Origin: an uncultured Centipeda sp.
GTDB taxonomy: Bacteria > Bacillota > Negativicutes > Selenomonadales > Selenomonadaceae
NCBI GenBank assembly: GCA_937925565.1
Contig: CALALM010000026.1
Location: 1-7,481, forward strand
Direction: 5' to 3'
Length of the DNA: 7,481 bases
Shown: positions 1-7,481 of the stretch, one piece after another
Layout: each line of letters starts with the position of its first letter
How positions within the stretch are numbered: position 1 is the first letter of the stretch
Position numbers and translations under genes: made by a program
The notes under the pieces: model-generated
Database searches by the model: none
What the model was told of the DNA's origin: nothing
What the model saw: only the letters and a program-made list of their open reading frames with translations

Positions 1-908
1 TAGTCCATTACGTACGCGGCATCCTCGTTCGGACTTGCGACGGTGACAAAGACCCCCGGTGCAATGCCGTTGACGTACTCCACAACGCCGTGACGATTCA
101 GAATGCCGCCATCTTTTTTGAGCTTAAAAATTTCGTTGAGATCGGCACAGCTATTCTTTGCAGAACCTGAGGGGCCGTGTCCGCCAATCACGTCGGGAAC
201 GAAGCCCGTCGCGTTCGACATCGCCGTCATTTCTACCATGGTCTTCGTGCCGTCCTTGAACGAGGTGAGCATACGCGGGTTCATCTTGCGGCGCGTCGCC
301 TCCTCGAACACGGTGTCGGGGTTGCATTCATAGTCGATCTTGTTGTTCTTGCCCTTGCCTATGACTTTGACATCCAATCCAATCGCACATGCGAATGAGT
401 AGAGTTCCATGACCGCTCCCGGCTCATCGCCTGCAGAGCCCGTGTAGATGACACCGTTCTTGTCGCCGAGCTTCCTGAGGTAGCTGCCGATGACGACATC
501 CGTCTCGACATCCATCATGACGACGTGCTTCTTGTTGTTCATCGCGTCAATCGCAATCTTGACCCCGACCTCGGGTACACCCGTCACATCGATTGCAACC
601 TCGACGAGGTTTGCGTGCGAGATGAACTCGTCGTTCTCCGTCGCGACGTATTTCCCCTGTTCCATGTAACGGTTTGCCTCTTCAAGGGTATTCGCGACAG
701 CAATGTCCTCGTCGCTGATGCCCGCATCATGGAATGCCTTTATTACCTTTGCAAGGGTATGATCTGCAACAATGGCGGGCGTGATCCCCTTCATGAGTGC
801 CATCTGTGCAACCAGACCGCGCCCCATCTGCCCCACGCCCACAATGCCCGTGCGGATGATCTTGCCCTCTTCTTCGCGCTTTGCAAGCTTCTTGTGCATA
901 TTCAGCAT
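1..908 (-). CDS. NAD(P)-dependent oxidoreductase, COG4091 'homoserine dehydrogenase-like' family (3' end outside window)
   Basis: The first 302 residues are visible without a stop; the C-terminus, where this family usually carries a SAF domain, lies beyond the left edge. The protein starts MLNMHKKLAKREEEGK, a charged lead-in typical of the family, followed by a Rossmann dinucleotide-binding loop GVGQMGRG (residues 24-31). A second alpha/beta part holds VAIDVTGVPEVG (about 104-115), GSAGDEPGAVMEL (157-169), GKGKNN (184-189) and MSNATGFVPDV plus GGHGP (230-245), all hallmarks of COG4091 proteins. It is probably cytoplasmic. The start at 908 is supported by AAGGAG six bases upstream. The family is often annotated as homoserine dehydrogenase, but this is only fold-level similarity. 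One branch (DRL, or DXR-II, described in Brucella) performs the DXR step of the MEP isoprenoid pathway; others have no settled substrate. I am sure of the family and unsure of the reaction. The gene has its own promoter and is separated from the cupin gene by a terminator. Confidence 0.85.
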   Translation of the reverse strand, partial: MLNMHKKLAKREEEGKIIRTGIVGVGQMGRGLVAQMALMKGITPAIVADHTLAKVIKAFHDAGISDEDIAVANTLEEANRYMEQGKYVATENDEFISHANLVEVAIDVTGVPEVGVKIAIDAMNNKKHVVMMDVETDVVIGSYLRKLGDKNGVIYTGSAGDEPGAVMELYSFACAIGLDVKVIGKGKNNKIDYECNPDTVFEEATRRKMNPRMLTSFKDGTKTMVEMTAMSNATGFVPDVIGGHGPSGSAKNSCADLNEIFKLKKDGGILNRHGVVEYVNGIAPGVFVTVASPNEDAAYVMD

Positions 909-918
909 ACGAAACTCC

Positions 919-940
919 TTCCGCCCGCCCTTTGGCGGAA
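919..940 (-). promoter_or_regulatory. Hairpin abutting the ribosome binding site of the COG4091 gene
   Basis: On the minus strand TTCCGCC and GGCGGAA form a 7 bp, GC-rich stem around an 8-base loop. The 3' arm runs directly into the Shine-Dalgarno sequence AAGGAG (915-920), sharing its first two bases. Folding could partly mask the ribosome binding site. The pairing is seen in the sequence; any regulatory role is inference. Confidence 0.4.
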
Positions 941-966
941 CATTCTCTTCAGTTCTCGTTGAACCT

Positions 967-995
967 AGTATAACACTGCATTTCCATTCGTACAA
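967..995 (-). promoter_or_regulatory. Putative sigma-A-type promoter of the COG4091 gene
   Basis: On the minus strand TTGTAC (990-995) is followed after 17 bases by TATACT (967-972), five of six matches to the -10 consensus but only three of six at the -35. It lies about 60 bases upstream of the start codon at 908, just downstream of the cupin terminator. This agrees with an independent transcription unit. Confidence 0.5.
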
Positions 996-1029
996 TATCG
1001 CCTGCTTGAATTTGCTTAAGGATAACAAC

Positions 1030-1071
1030 AAAAAAGAGGTGTGTTTCCATATGTAAAGAAACACACCCCTC
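1030..1071 (-). terminator. Rho-independent terminator of the cupin gene
   Basis: The arms 1036-1047 and 1058-1071 pair over 12 bp, with a two-base bulge and a 10-base loop. On the minus strand the stem is followed by TTTTTT (1030-1035). It begins about 10 bases past the cupin stop codon. On the plus strand there is no T run, so it acts for the minus strand. Confidence 0.85.
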
Positions 1072-1081
1072 TGTATTTGGC

Positions 1082-1549
1082 TTACTTCTGCATTCCGTCG
1101 TTCTGTGCAATCACATCGAGGAAGATGAGCGGCTCATCCTTCTCGTTGCGCAGGGCGTGGGACTGTCCGGCACGCGCAATGGTGATATCCCCCGCATGAA
1201 CAACAGTCTCGTTGCCGTCGCCGTCCGTGAAGATGCCCTCACCCGAGATAATGATGTATGCATCCTCGTTCACACCGTGCTTGTGCAGACCGATCGACGA
1301 TCCCTTTTCAAGGCGCATCCAGCCGATCTCCTTGATCGCCTGTTCGGGCTTTGCCATGTCGCGGGTAAAGGAGAACAGTCCATGAAGCGTGCCCTTGCCG
1401 CCGGCAACATCCTGCTTGTCGAGGACAATGAGGTCATCCTTCTGAAAGCACTGCTGCACAGTGCGATCCTGCGCTTCCTCCGCGAACGCCGTTGCGCTCA
1501 GCATGAGACAGCCAAGTGCCATTGCCGCTGCGATTTTCTTCATCTTCAT
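1082..1549 (-). CDS. Secreted single-domain cupin protein
   Basis: A 155-residue protein. Residues 1-23 (start MKMKKIAAAMALGC, ending TAFA) look like a type I signal peptide cleaved after AFA, so the protein should act outside the cytoplasmic membrane. A lipobox reading around C14 (ALGC) is possible but the hydrophobic stretch before it is short. The rest is one cupin_2 barrel. Motif 1 is GSSIGLHKHGVNED (residues 83-96), giving metal ligands H89, H91 and E95; motif 2 is GDITIARAGQSHALRN (120-135), giving H131. All four ligands are intact, so a bound divalent metal is expected, but the reaction or ligand cannot be told from sequence. The start at 1549 is chosen because the signal peptide begins there and GGGGTGG lies just upstream. 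A longer frame from 1621 is open, but its first codons lie inside the groEL terminator hairpin. The gene follows groEL and is closed by its own terminator. Confidence 0.8.
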   Translation of the reverse strand: MKMKKIAAAMALGCLMLSATAFAEEAQDRTVQQCFQKDDLIVLDKQDVAGGKGTLHGLFSFTRDMAKPEQAIKEIGWMRLEKGSSIGLHKHGVNEDAYIIISGEGIFTDGDGNETVVHAGDITIARAGQSHALRNEKDEPLIFLDVIAQNDGMQK

Positions 1550-1575
1550 CACAATTCCACCCCTAAAATAGAATA

Positions 1576-1603
1576 GAAATACACGGAAACCTGCATTTTT
1601 CAA
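1576..1603 (-). promoter_or_regulatory. Weak candidate promoter for the cupin gene
   Basis: On the minus strand TTGAAA (1598-1603, five of six matches to the -35 consensus) is followed after 16 bases by TATTTC (1576-1581), a poor -10. The position, just past the groEL terminator and about 27 bases before the start codon, is sensible. The match is weak, and readthrough from groEL is the alternative. Confidence 0.3.
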
Positions 1604-1642
1604 AAGCATGAACTCCCTCATGAGGATTCACAAGGGAGTTCA
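1602..1642 (-). terminator. Terminator hairpin downstream of groEL
   Basis: TGAACTCCCT and AGGGAGTTCA (1609-1618 and 1633-1642) form a perfect 10 bp stem with a 14-base loop, about 33 bases past the groEL stop codon. On the minus strand the stem is followed by TGCTTTTG, a short T run, so termination may be incomplete and some transcripts could continue into the cupin gene. Confidence 0.65.
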
Positions 1643-1674
1643 CTTTTACAAATAAGGTTTGACGGACGGACGCC

Positions 1675-3324
<1,650 letters not shown>

Positions 3325-3333
3325 CTATCGTAA

Positions 3334-3615
3334 TTACAGGATTGCCAGAATATCGCTCTCACGAACGATGAGGTAGTCCTTGTCGTCCACCTTGATCTCG
3401 GAGCCCGAGTACTTCGAGAAAACAACGCCGTCGCCGACCTTGACCTCCATCTCCGCACGCTGTCCGTTATCGAGCAGCTTGCCTGTGCCAACGGCAACAA
3501 CCTTACCCTTCTGCGGCTTCTCCTTCGCCGTATCGGGGAGCACAATGCCGCTCGCCGTCGTGACATCGCTCTCCGCGACTTCAATAACAACACGTTCGCC
3601 CAGTGGCTTAATCAT
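3334..3615 (-). CDS. groES: Co-chaperonin GroES (10 kDa)
   Basis: Complete 93-residue GroES, starting [15 protein letters not shown]. The mobile loop (about residues 15-33) contains the IVL tripeptide (24-26) that docks on GroEL. The C-terminal part reads [18 protein letters not shown], typical of the family. A heptameric ring of this protein caps GroEL and closes the folding chamber. The ribosome binding site AGGAGG lies a few bases upstream of the ATG. It is the first gene of the operon, with promoter and CIRCE operator directly upstream and groEL directly downstream. Confidence 0.98.
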   Translation of the reverse strand: MIKPLGERVVIEVAESDVTTASGIVLPDTAKEKPQKGKVVAVGTGKLLDNGQRAEMEVKVGDGVVFSKYSGSEIKVDDKDYLIVRESDILAIL

Positions 3616-3656
3616 GGTATCTTCCTCCTAATTTCCATTCAAATCTTTTGATTGTG

Positions 3657-3683
3657 TTAGCACTCTCATCTGTTGAGTGCTAA
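3657..3683 (-). promoter_or_regulatory. CIRCE operator (HrcA binding site) of groESL
   Basis: TTAGCACTC, nine bases, GAGTGCTAA: a perfect match to the CIRCE inverted repeat. In this family of operons the HrcA repressor binds here and is released on heat shock or protein misfolding. It sits at the start of the predicted transcript, about 40 bases upstream of the groES start codon. The hrcA gene is not in this window. Confidence 0.97.
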
Positions 3684-3695
3684 CTTACGATGTAT

Positions 3696-3724
3696 ATACT
3701 AATCGTTTTAAGTCAAAAAGTCAA
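3696..3724 (-). promoter_or_regulatory. Sigma-A-like promoter of groESL
   Basis: On the minus strand TTGACT (3719-3724, five of six matches) is followed after 17 bases by TAGTAT (3696-3701, four of six). Transcription would start near 3689, just upstream of CIRCE, so bound HrcA would block it. A second TTGACT (3711-3716) and an overlapping TATATA make the exact pairing slightly uncertain. Confidence 0.7.
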
Positions 3725-3745
3725 TAGGTATTTTATAAAAAAGTC

Positions 3746-3779
3746 AAAAAAACAACAAAGAGCCATAGAAGGCTCTTTG
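3746..3779 (-). terminator. Rho-independent terminator after the MCP gene
   Basis: CAAAGAGCC and GGCTCTTTG (3756-3764 and 3771-3779) form a perfect 9 bp stem with a 6-base loop. On the minus strand it is followed by TTG and then seven T (3746-3752). It closes the transcript of the MCP gene, 92 bases past its stop codon, and lies only about 20 bases before the groESL promoter. Confidence 0.9.
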
Positions 3780-3870
3780 CACAGTGTGTAAAATTATGCG
3801 CGTATGGGCGATGCACCTAGACGAACCCTCGTGAATCAATCGAGGAAAGCATGCGGTATGCCCAATAGCT
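3780..3870 (-). other. Foldable 3' UTR of the MCP gene (possible structured RNA)
   Basis: This stretch between the MCP stop codon and the terminator has no credible reading frame. Two nested pairings are visible. An inner stem pairs 3827-3831 with 3841-3845 (CCTCG/CGAGG, 9-base loop). An interrupted outer stem pairs 3805-3809 with 3860-3864, then 3811-3812 with 3858-3859, then 3815-3817 with 3855-3857. It does not fit a tRNA or any riboswitch I recognise. It may be just a 3' UTR, or the source of a small RNA released with the terminator. Confidence 0.25.
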
Positions 3871-5595
3871 TTATTCTTTGAATGCCGCGACAAGGTTCTT
3901 GAGACGTGCCGTCCCTTCCTTGAAGCTCCGGACCTTCGCAAGGATCTTCTCATACTCCGCCGCCATCGAGACAACCTTCTCCGCAATGCATGTATTGCCC
4001 TCCGCGCCCTCGTGTGTCGCGTTGCGGATGCCCTCCATTGCCGCATTCATCTCACTGACGGAGTCCAGCAGATGCTGTGACCGCGCCGTTGTCGCGGCAG
4101 CGTTTTTGCGGAAGTACTCCGCATCCTCCTTGTACTGTACGGCAGCCTTGTCCATCAGATCGTAGTCGCTGCGGATATTCTCATCGATAAAGGTGAGGAG
4201 TTTGTGTGTGCCGTTCGAGAGTGCCTGTACGGAGCCGGTGACCTGCCCCGTGAGTTCATTGATCTTCTCCGCCGTCCCACGCGACTGCGCGGCGAGCTTT
4301 CCGACCTCGCCCGCAACCACGGCAAAACCGTGTCCTGCCTCACCTGCGCGTGCCGCCTCGATGCTCGCGTTGAGTGCGAGGAGGTTCGTCTGCTCGGCGA
4401 TATCGGAGATCTCGAGGGTGAGCCGATCGATTTGTTCGACAACCTTCGCAGATTCGATTGCCTCTGCCACCGAGGTCTTTGTTCCTCTGTAGATTTGCCG
4501 GGTATTCAGACGCGACTGCTCCATACTCGTCCGGAGGTCTGCAGCACGCTGCGCGACTTCATGCGTATATTGTTCGCTCGCGTACGCCGCGTCTGCCGCC
4601 CCCTTGATGCCATCGCGCAGCTCTCCGCTGAGGTGCCGGACACTTGATGTGGATGCCGCCGTCTCCTCCATGCCTGCCGACATCTCCTCGGTCACGGCAG
4701 ACATGTCCTGCGTATCGTTGTTGAGCCCGTGCAGCATCTCTTCCAGCTCGGCGACCATCGCATCGGTCTGTTCCGCCTCCTCGTGCACCTGCTTCATAAA
4801 GCCTTGCATCTTGCCGAGTGCCTTCACCACTGTTCCGATCTCATCCGCGCGTTCGGAAAGCTCGGTCGGGATCGAACGCGAGAGATCTCCCGCCGCAACG
4901 GCACTCAGGTGGTCAATGGAAGCGGCAAGCGGATCGGAGATGTTGTCCGCAATCCGCCGCGACACGAGAATACCGAAGCCCACCGCAATGAGGATGATGA
5001 CGGCAAAGCTGTAGACCGTACGGTCATAGCGTGCGTTGTTCGCCTCAAAGATCTGCTTGCCCTGAAATACATTATCCGGCGTGAGCACTGCCATATTGCT
5101 CGAGATAACGGTGAGCGAGGCGAGATTGTCAAAGATGGCAACACGATCCTCGGGGGTCGTTCCCATATGATTGATTGCGCCGACCTTCTGCTTGGTAGCG
5201 TTCAGATTCTTTTCAAGCTCCGCGATCGTCTCCTGTGCCCGCTCGCTCGTATCGATTTTCTTGAGCTCCTCCATGTCGTTCTGAATGGCGTCCAGATTGC
5301 CGAGCACGTCATCCACGAGGATCTTGCGGTTGTCCGCCGTAAATCCCTCCTGCAGGATGTAGGGAACATTGACGCTGATCTTGCGGAGGCGATTGTTCGC
5401 GTCGTTGAGATACTGCGTCGACATGAGGTTGCGGTTATACATCTCGTCGAGCGACTGCTTTGCCTGATCGTTCGAGTAGATCCCGACCACAGCGACGATC
5501 AGCATGGCTGCGAGCAGGAACACGGAGAGGACAAAGACCTTCGTCCGCACCGCATAGTCCTTCATCGCATCTGCCGAAATGAATGGAAGATTCAT
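3871..5595 (-). CDS. Methyl-accepting chemotaxis protein (transmembrane chemoreceptor)
   Basis: A complete 574-residue chemoreceptor. The order is a short cytoplasmic lead, TM1 (about 19-40), an extracytoplasmic four-helix-bundle-type sensor of about 150 residues (41-190), TM2 (193-213), HAMP (about 214-266, with DP at 221-222, GD at 236-237 and DEIG at 251-254), then the coiled-coil signalling domain. The hairpin tip that contacts CheA/CheW is well conserved: [20 protein letters not shown] (399-418) and [15 protein letters not shown] (421-435). Candidate methylation segments flank it, for example [14 protein letters not shown] (302-315). There is no C-terminal CheR-tether pentapeptide; it ends NLVAAFKE. 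The ribosome binding site AGGAGG is partly inside the stop region of the binding-protein gene, 12 bases upstream, so the two are probably translated together. The sensor resembles the 4HB type that can read a ligand-loaded periplasmic binding protein, but the ligand itself is not predictable. Confidence 0.95.
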   Translation of the reverse strand: MNLPFISADAMKDYAVRTKVFVLSVFLLAAMLIVAVVGIYSNDQAKQSLDEMYNRNLMSTQYLNDANNRLRKISVNVPYILQEGFTADNRKILVDDVLGNLDAIQNDMEELKKIDTSERAQETIAELEKNLNATKQKVGAINHMGTTPEDRVAIFDNLASLTVISSNMAVLTPDNVFQGKQIFEANNARYDRTVYSFAVIILIAVGFGILVSRRIADNISDPLAASIDHLSAVAAGDLSRSIPTELSERADEIGTVVKALGKMQGFMKQVHEEAEQTDAMVAELEEMLHGLNNDTQDMSAVTEEMSAGMEETAASTSSVRHLSGELRDGIKGAADAAYASEQYTHEVAQRAADLRTSMEQSRLNTRQIYRGTKTSVAEAIESAKVVEQIDRLTLEISDIAEQTNLLALNASIEAARAGEAGHGFAVVAGEVGKLAAQSRGTAEKINELTGQVTGSVQALSNGTHKLLTFIDENIRSDYDLMDKAAVQYKEDAEYFRKNAAATTARSQHLLDSVSEMNAAMEGIRNATHEGAEGNTCIAEKVVSMAAEYEKILAKVRSFKEGTARLKNLVAAFKE

Positions 5596-5607
5596 CGTGC
5601 CCCCTCC

Positions 5608-6528
5608 TCACTTTGCCTGCGCGATGTTATCCACCGTTATGGATGTAAAGGGAATGGCGAGATCGCCGGACGGAGGATCCCCCTTGAGAAAGCCCTCTGC
5701 AAGGGTAAGAGCACCCTCGCCCTGTGCCTTGGCATCCTGCTTGACGGTCTGTGCCATCTCGCCCGCCTTAACGGCGGCGAGTCCCGCAGGCGTTGCGTCG
5801 ACACCGGAGATCAGGCAGCCCGAAAGACGGTTCGCCCCCTTGAGTGCCGCAATAGCTCCGAGCGCCATCTCATCGTTGCCGGCAACCACACCGTTGATCT
5901 CGGGAAACATTTTCATCCAGAGTGTCATAGTTTTGAGCGCCTCTGCCTTGCTCCACCCTGCATCCACGAAGGAGAGTAGCTGAATATCGGGACGTTTGTC
6001 AAGGCACGCCTCCTTAAATCCCTCCCAACGCCCCACGGCGCTGCCCTGCGTCGCATCGCCCTGCAGGTAAACGATCTTCGCATTCAACGGCAGATTTGCA
6101 GCCATATACGCGCCCTGCATACGCCCCGCTTCCACATCATCAGAGTAGGCACGGAGCACCCTACCGCCCGCAACGCTGCGGTTGACCGTGATGATGGGAA
6201 TGCCTGCATCATTTGCCTTTTCGATGGTCTTGACGATGCTGGAGCCGTCCACAGCCAGCAGGATAATCGCGCCCGCCCCCTTGCCGATCTCCTCGTTCAG
6301 CTGGTCGATCTGCATATTGCCGTCGTTCTTTGCGTCGAGAAATTCAACGTCAATGCCGTCCGCCTTCGCCTTCGCGGCAAAAGCATCCTTGATCTGCGCA
6401 CAGAAGCCGTCTCTGTCATCGTAGTTCGCATAGATGATGCGCTCCGAACGCACGCCCGTCAATCCGCAGCCAAGGAGCCCCAGACAGGCAGCCGGCACGA
6501 GCAGAAGCCCCCATTTCTTCAGATTCAT
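5608..6528 (-). CDS. RbsB-like sugar-binding lipoprotein (periplasmic binding protein, type 1)
   Basis: A 306-residue lipoprotein. The signal sequence ends in the lipobox LLGC, so C21 should be the lipidated first residue of the mature protein. The rest is a Peripla_BP_4 / PBP1 fold of the ribose-galactose group. Recognisable ligand-site segments, matched by eye to Escherichia coli RbsB, are IPIITVNR (N117 R118, at the place of RbsB D89 R90), GRWEGF (R167, like R141), W192 (near F164), GNDEMALGA (N218, like N190), VDATPAG (D244, like D215) and Q264 (like Q235). Most sugar contacts are therefore kept and a pentose or hexose-like ligand is plausible; D89 to N suggests an altered preference. AGGAG lies eight bases before the ATG. 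No ABC permease or ATPase gene is adjacent: ilvN is upstream and a chemoreceptor 12 bases downstream. A role as ligand-sensing partner of that receptor is inferred; supplying a transporter encoded elsewhere is the alternative. Confidence 0.92.
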   Translation of the reverse strand: MNLKKWGLLLVPAACLGLLGCGLTGVRSERIIYANYDDRDGFCAQIKDAFAAKAKADGIDVEFLDAKNDGNMQIDQLNEEIGKGAGAIILLAVDGSSIVKTIEKANDAGIPIITVNRSVAGGRVLRAYSDDVEAGRMQGAYMAANLPLNAKIVYLQGDATQGSAVGRWEGFKEACLDKRPDIQLLSFVDAGWSKAEALKTMTLWMKMFPEINGVVAGNDEMALGAIAALKGANRLSGCLISGVDATPAGLAAVKAGEMAQTVKQDAKAQGEGALTLAEGFLKGDPPSGDLAIPFTSITVDNIAQAK

Positions 6529-6555
6529 GGCAAACGCTCCTTTTGCACAGAGAAA

Positions 6556-7056
6556 TCACATTTTTTTCACGGGTACGGGACCGCGCGAAAGCGCGATTGC
6601 CCCCGTCCGCGCAATCTCGATGATGCCATAGTCGGACAGAAGTTCCGAAAGGGCATCGATCTTCTTCGCGTCACCCGTCAACTCGATGACCACGTTCTCC
6701 ACGCCAACATCCACGATGCGCGCGCGAAAGATGTTCACTACGTCGATGATCTCGGCGCGGTTCTCCTTTGTCGCATGTACCTTGATGAGCACAAGTTCGC
6801 GTGTGATCGACTCGAATTGCGTGAGGTTGACGATCTTGACCACGTCGATCAGCTTCGAGAGCTGCGTGACGACCTGACGCAGTTCATTCTCCGAGGCGAC
6901 GGAGACAACGATATTGATGCGCGTGACATCCGGCTCCTCCGTATACCCGGCGGAGATGCTTTCGATGTTGAACGCACGGCGGCTGATAAGCCCCGCAATA
7001 TGTGTCAGAACGCCGGGTTTGTTGTCGACAAGCACGGCAAGCAAATACTTATCCAT
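6556..7056 (-). CDS. ilvN: Acetolactate synthase (AHAS) small, regulatory subunit
   Basis: A 166-residue IlvN/IlvH-type subunit, starting MDKYLLAVLVDNKPGVLTHI. The N-terminal ACT domain (about 4-77) includes GLISRRAFNIESISAG and TRINIVV, the usual valine-feedback module. The C-terminal ACT-like half contains RELVLIKVHA and the segment from IFRARIVDVG to VIELTGDAKKID. It ends GPVPVKKM. The subunit activates the catalytic subunit and makes it sensitive to branched-chain amino acids, the first common step of valine, leucine and isoleucine synthesis. The start at 7056 is chosen from family length and a GGAGG eight bases upstream; a longer frame to 7137 lies within ilvB. It follows ilvB by a single base, so translational coupling is likely, and the binding-protein gene follows 27 bases after its stop. 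The length is that of the short form common in Firmicutes. Confidence 0.96.
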   Translation of the reverse strand: MDKYLLAVLVDNKPGVLTHIAGLISRRAFNIESISAGYTEEPDVTRINIVVSVASENELRQVVTQLSKLIDVVKIVNLTQFESITRELVLIKVHATKENRAEIIDVVNIFRARIVDVGVENVVIELTGDAKKIDALSELLSDYGIIEIARTGAIALSRGPVPVKKM

Positions 7057-7057
7057 C

Positions 7058-7481
7058 TTATCTCCCTCCGAGCACCATTTGATCGAGCCGCTTGCCGCCC
7101 GGCACCATCGGCACGACATCCGCCTCCTCCGGAACAATCACGTCAATCAGGCGTGCCCCTTTTTCGCGCAGCACACGCGGCAGAGTTTCCGCAAGCTCCG
7201 CGCGCGTTTTGATACGGCAGCCCGCAACGCCCATCGCCTCGGCAAGTTTGACGAAGTCCGTCTTGCCCTTGAGCTCGGACGCGGAGTAGTGGTGACTGTA
7301 GAAAAGGCGCTGCCACTGTCCGACCATGCCGAGGATGGAATTGTGCACGATGACGACCTTCACGTCGATATCGTTGTCCGCCATCGTCGCAAACTCCTGA
7401 CAGTTCATCATGATGCTACCGTCGCCCGTAATCAGTACAACTTCCTTCTCAGGACATGCGAGTTTCGCGCCGATCGCAGCA
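7058..7481 (-). CDS. ilvB: Acetolactate synthase (AHAS) large, catalytic subunit, C-terminal part (5' end outside window)
   Basis: Only the last 140 residues are present; the rest lies beyond the right edge. The thiamine diphosphate-binding motif is intact: GDGSIMMN (19-26 of the visible part), then VKVVIVHNS (40-48). The Mg ligands D20 and N47 keep the family spacing of 27. The first N of the usual NN pair is H here, a minor change. It is followed by LGMVGQWQRLFY (50-61), typical of AHAS. The enzyme joins two pyruvates, or pyruvate and 2-oxobutyrate, in branched-chain amino acid synthesis. The next gene, ilvN, encodes its regulatory partner. Similar TPP enzymes such as catabolic AlsS are less likely because of that neighbour and of the LGMV-QWQ segment. 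Confidence 0.95.
   Translation of the reverse strand, partial: AAIGAKLACPEKEVVLITGDGSIMMNCQEFATMADNDIDVKVVIVHNSILGMVGQWQRLFYSHHYSASELKGKTDFVKLAEAMGVAGCRIKTRAELAETLPRVLREKGARLIDVIVPEEADVVPMVPGGKRLDQMVLGGR

Noticed and set aside
525..962. A 145-codon plus-strand open frame opposite the COG4091 gene
   Set aside because: It overlaps a conserved protein on the other strand, shows no domain and runs through that gene's ribosome binding site toward its promoter.
1157..1576. A 139-codon plus-strand open frame opposite the cupin gene
   Set aside because: It mirrors the cupin reading frame, has no family resemblance and ends within the cupin's upstream region. The minus-strand cupin has intact motifs and a signal peptide.
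3780..3870. Possible tRNA-like fold (a GGTTCG segment and a 5 bp stem)
   Set aside because: The inner stem has a 9-base loop instead of 7, there is no 7 bp acceptor stem and no proper T arm, so it is not a tRNA.
4729..5979. A 416-codon open frame on the plus strand opposite the MCP and binding-protein genes
   Set aside because: It lies antisense to two well-recognised genes and spans the gap between them. Its translation is rich in H, R, C and L with no recognisable domain, as expected for the complement of GC-biased codons, and I saw no ribosome binding site.

Overview
The window reads as chromosomal DNA from an anaerobic Negativicutes-type Firmicute (Selenomonas or a close relative). This is an inference from three things: moderately high GC with GC-rich third codon positions, a Firmicutes-style HrcA/CIRCE-controlled groESL operon with strong AGGAGG-type ribosome binding sites, and exported proteins with signal peptides suited to a diderm envelope. 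No marker in the window fixes the genus. Every supported gene lies on the minus strand, so transcription runs from high to low coordinates.

Right part (7481 to 3871). The window opens inside ilvB, the acetolactate synthase large subunit, which is followed after one base by ilvN, the small regulatory subunit. Next, 27 bases on, comes an RbsB-like sugar-binding lipoprotein, and 12 bases after that a methyl-accepting chemotaxis protein (MCP). No terminator is visible between these four genes, so they may form one transcription unit. It ends at a strong hairpin-plus-T-run terminator at 3746-3779, after a roughly 90-base 3' UTR that can fold. No ABC permease or ATPase accompanies the binding protein in the window. 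Its nearest partner is the MCP, which suggests a two-protein chemoreceptor for a sugar or sugar-like ligand.

Middle part (3724 to 1602). The groES-groEL chaperonin operon has a sigma-A-like promoter, a perfect CIRCE operator (9 bp arms, 9 bp spacer) and a hairpin behind groEL. This is the textbook HrcA-repressed arrangement.

Left part (1549 to 1). A small secreted single-domain cupin follows, ended by its own terminator. Next, with its own promoter, comes the first 302 residues of a COG4091-type NAD(P)-dependent oxidoreductase (often annotated as 'homoserine dehydrogenase-like, SAF domain'). It runs off the left edge of the window.

Most of the window is ordinary housekeeping. The parts worth a second look are the binding protein/MCP pair attached to the ilv genes, the undefined substrate of the COG4091 protein, and the structured 3' UTR of the MCP gene. 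I saw no mobile elements, CRISPR array, rRNA or tRNA.
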